NCBI RefSeq assembly: GCF_006265095.1
Contig: NZ_VCNK01000003.1
Location: 1-64,000 of the forward strand
DNA length: 64,000 nt
From: Phaeobacter sp. B1627
Lineage (GTDB): Bacteria; Pseudomonadota; Alphaproteobacteria; Rhodobacterales; Rhodobacteraceae
Direction: 5' to 3'
Shown one piece after another: positions 62,716 to 64,000 of this stretch; within the stretch, counting starts at the first letter, position 1, and the number at the start of each line of letters is the position of its first letter. Position numbers and translations under genes: made by a program. The notes under the pieces are model-generated. The model was given only the letters and a program-made list of their open reading frames with translations, ran no database searches and was not told the DNA's origin.

Positions 62716-63563
62716 CCCTTGTTATGCTTCTGCTCGTCGTTTTGATCTGGGCTCTGGGCTGGTGGATCAATGCGCGCCTCGCCAATGGGGCGCAGTCCGA
62801 GACGCGCGCCGTCAAACTGGCGGTGCCTGCCATCTTCGGGCTGACCCTTCTGATCGTGTGGGAATTGCTGGTGCGGGGCCTTGGGGTGCCGATGGTGATC
62901 CTGCCTGCGCCCTCGCTGATTGCGGCGCGGTTTGCGGGCAGCCTGGCCATTCTCTGGGCCGATTTTTCACAAACCATCCTCAAGGGCGCCCTGGGCGGCT
63001 ATGTCATCGGGTGCGGCGCGGCGGTTCTGACCGCGATCCTCGTGGACCGCAGCGATTTCCTGCGCCGCGGACTGTTGCCGGTCGGCAATTTCGTCGCAGC
63101 CCTGCCCATCGTCGGCACCGCGCCCATTCTGGTGATGTGGTTCGGCTTTGACTGGCAGTCCAAGGCGGCGGTGGTTGTGGTGATGGTGTTCTTTCCCATG
63201 CTGGTGAACACCGTCGCGGGGCTGCGTGAAGCGTCCGATATGCAGCGCGATCTGATGCAGACCTATGCGGCTTCCTACTGGCAGTCTCTGACCAAACTGC
63301 GGTTGCCCGCGGCGCTGCCTTTTGTGTTCAACGGGCTCAAGATCTCGACGACCTTGGCGCTGGTCGGGGCGATCGTGGCCGAGTTCTTCGGCTCGCCCAC
63401 CGTGGGGATGGGGTTTCGAATCTCCACCTCGGTCGGCCAGTTGGCGCTGGATATGGTATGGGCCGAGATCGTGGTCGCGGCCCTTGCGGGCTCGCTGTTT
63501 TACGGGCTGATTGCCGTGATGGAGAAAATGCTGACCTTCTGGCACCCCTCGCAACGAGGCTAG
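62712..63563 (+). CDS. ABC transporter permease, pyrimidine operon, second subunit
   Basis: The 283-residue permease has helices around LVMLLLVVLIWALGWWI and FGLTLLIVWELLVRGLG, and the EAA loop MQTYAASYWQSLTKLRLPAALP near residue 185. The two permeases are clear paralogues and should form a heterodimer. It overlaps the first permease by 4 bases (ATGA). The following 203-bp gap carries a RutR-like site and precedes the binding protein. Confidence 0.88.
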   Translation: MTLVMLLLVVLIWALGWWINARLANGAQSETRAVKLAVPAIFGLTLLIVWELLVRGLGVPMVILPAPSLIAARFAGSLAILWADFSQTILKGALGGYVIGCGAAVLTAILVDRSDFLRRGLLPVGNFVAALPIVGTAPILVMWFGFDWQSKAAVVVVMVFFPMLVNTVAGLREASDMQRDLMQTYAASYWQSLTKLRLPAALPFVFNGLKISTTLALVGAIVAEFFGSPTVGMGFRISTSVGQLALDMVWAEIVVAALAGSLFYGLIAVMEKMLTFWHPSQRG

Positions 63564-63679
63564 CCGGACCCGCGCTTCCGCCTTTCGGTGGTGGCGCGAA
63601 CTGAATGGGGCAGGGCACTGATCTCGTGAGATAAACTCACCCTGTGTCCTGACGCCCAAAGCTTGCGCAGGACGGATTT

Positions 63680-63695
63680 TTTACCGTTTGGACAA
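63680..63695. promoter_or_regulatory. Degenerate RutR-like operator upstream of the binding protein
   Basis: TTTACCGTTTGGACAA matches the RutR consensus at 11 of 14 fixed positions, 72 bp before the start codon of the binding-protein gene. With the sites at 54141 and 57900 it would put each of the three units of the pyrimidine region under one repressor. Confidence 0.5.
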
Positions 63696-63766
63696 CGATA
63701 AAGGTTTTGCTTGGCGGCCGCGTCTCGCGCATGATTATCGCAATAACCAACAGGGAGTTTAATCAT

Positions 63767-64000
63767 ATGAAATACGCGCTCACAGCCGCTGCCATGGCTC
63801 TGATGGCAACCTCCGCCGCTCAGGCTGCGGATGAGGTCAAGTTGCAGTTGAAATGGGTCACCCAGGCACAGTTCGCAGGCTACTATGTCGCCCTCGACAA
63901 GGGCTTTTATTCCGAAGAAGATCTGGACGTGACCATTCTGCCGGGTGGTCCGGATATCGCACCAACCCAGGTGATCGCCGGGGGCGGGGCCGATGTCACG
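63767..64000 (+). CDS. NMT1/THI5-like ABC substrate-binding protein, 3' truncated by window end
   Basis: The first 78 codons are present and the gene continues past the window. MKYALTAAAMALMATSAAQA is a signal peptide, cleavage after residue 20, mature ADEVKLQLKWVTQAQFAGYYVALDKGFYSEEDLDVTIL. The KWVTQAQFAGYY and DKGFYSEEDLDV blocks are the N-lobe of the NMT1/THI5 family, which binds pyrimidine precursors of thiamine and related compounds. CAGGGAG is the ribosome site. It completes the importer of the two permeases and ATPase upstream. Confidence 0.85.
   Translation, partial: MKYALTAAAMALMATSAAQAADEVKLQLKWVTQAQFAGYYVALDKGFYSEEDLDVTILPGGPDIAPTQVIAGGGADVT

Overview
The window is GC-rich, densely coding alphaproteobacterial DNA. 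Its gene families and pairings point to a Rhodobacteraceae (Roseobacter-type) chromosome: PutA without a ribbon-helix-helix domain beside an Lrp-type PutR, metF/metR divergent, reductive pyrimidine genes with a RutR-like repressor, and several ABC and TctABC uptake operons. This placement is inference from gene content. I see no rRNA, prophage, insertion sequence or CRISPR array; there is one tRNA (Leu-UAA).

Layout. (1) 0.2-6.5 kb, minus strand: polyamine/amine gamma-glutamylation genes (two glutamine-synthetase-like ligases, a class I amidotransferase, a PuuB-like FAD oxidase), then a DegT-type aminotransferase with its own promoter. (2) 7.0-10.5 kb, minus: a polar amino-acid ABC transporter. 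(3) 10.7-12.7 kb, minus: a leaderless PhnD-like protein translationally coupled to two TerB-like proteins, plus a DUF1330 protein. (4) 12.9-28.8 kb: housekeeping and mixed genes (valS, an orphan form-II CoxL-like molybdoenzyme overlapping a DUF2235 hydrolase, metF/metR with an exact MetR box, an inositol-monophosphatase, a GFA protein, a rhomboid protease, putA/putR, tRNA-Leu). (5) 29.1-40.1 kb, minus: a ten-gene dipeptide-type ABC operon in which two paralogous binding proteins, two permeases and two ATPases are interleaved with a gamma-glutamyltransferase, a CE4-type deacetylase and a short-chain dehydrogenase, headed by a GntR regulator. (6) 40.7-47.6 kb, plus: RraA-like aldolase, semialdehyde dehydrogenase, TctCBA transporter and a GntR regulator, probably an organic-acid catabolic module. 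(7) 47.9-53.7 kb: an Lrp/AsnC regulator divergent from a three-gene cluster encoding a tyrosinase, a 578-residue protein of a family I do not recognise, and an exported protein with one C-terminal CxxCH haem motif. (8) 54.2-64 kb: reductive pyrimidine degradation (preT, preA, RutR-like repressor, beta-ureidopropionase, dihydropyrimidinase) with an NMT1/Ssu-type ABC transporter whose binding protein is cut by the window end.

The strongest candidate for an undescribed system is region 7: a cytoplasmic type-3 copper oxidase with a fungal-like Cys-X-His feature, coupled to an unknown protein and an exported cytochrome-like protein. Regulation can be partly read from the DNA: a perfect RutR palindrome and two degenerate versions cover region 8, a 22-bp-phased direct repeat lies before the GntR gene of region 5, and stable hairpins follow three solute-binding-protein genes, suggesting their mRNAs are stabilised relative to downstream transporter genes. 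Many intergenic gaps hold degenerate 9-17 bp tandem repeats, and a GC-rich hairpin element occurs three times just downstream of operons.
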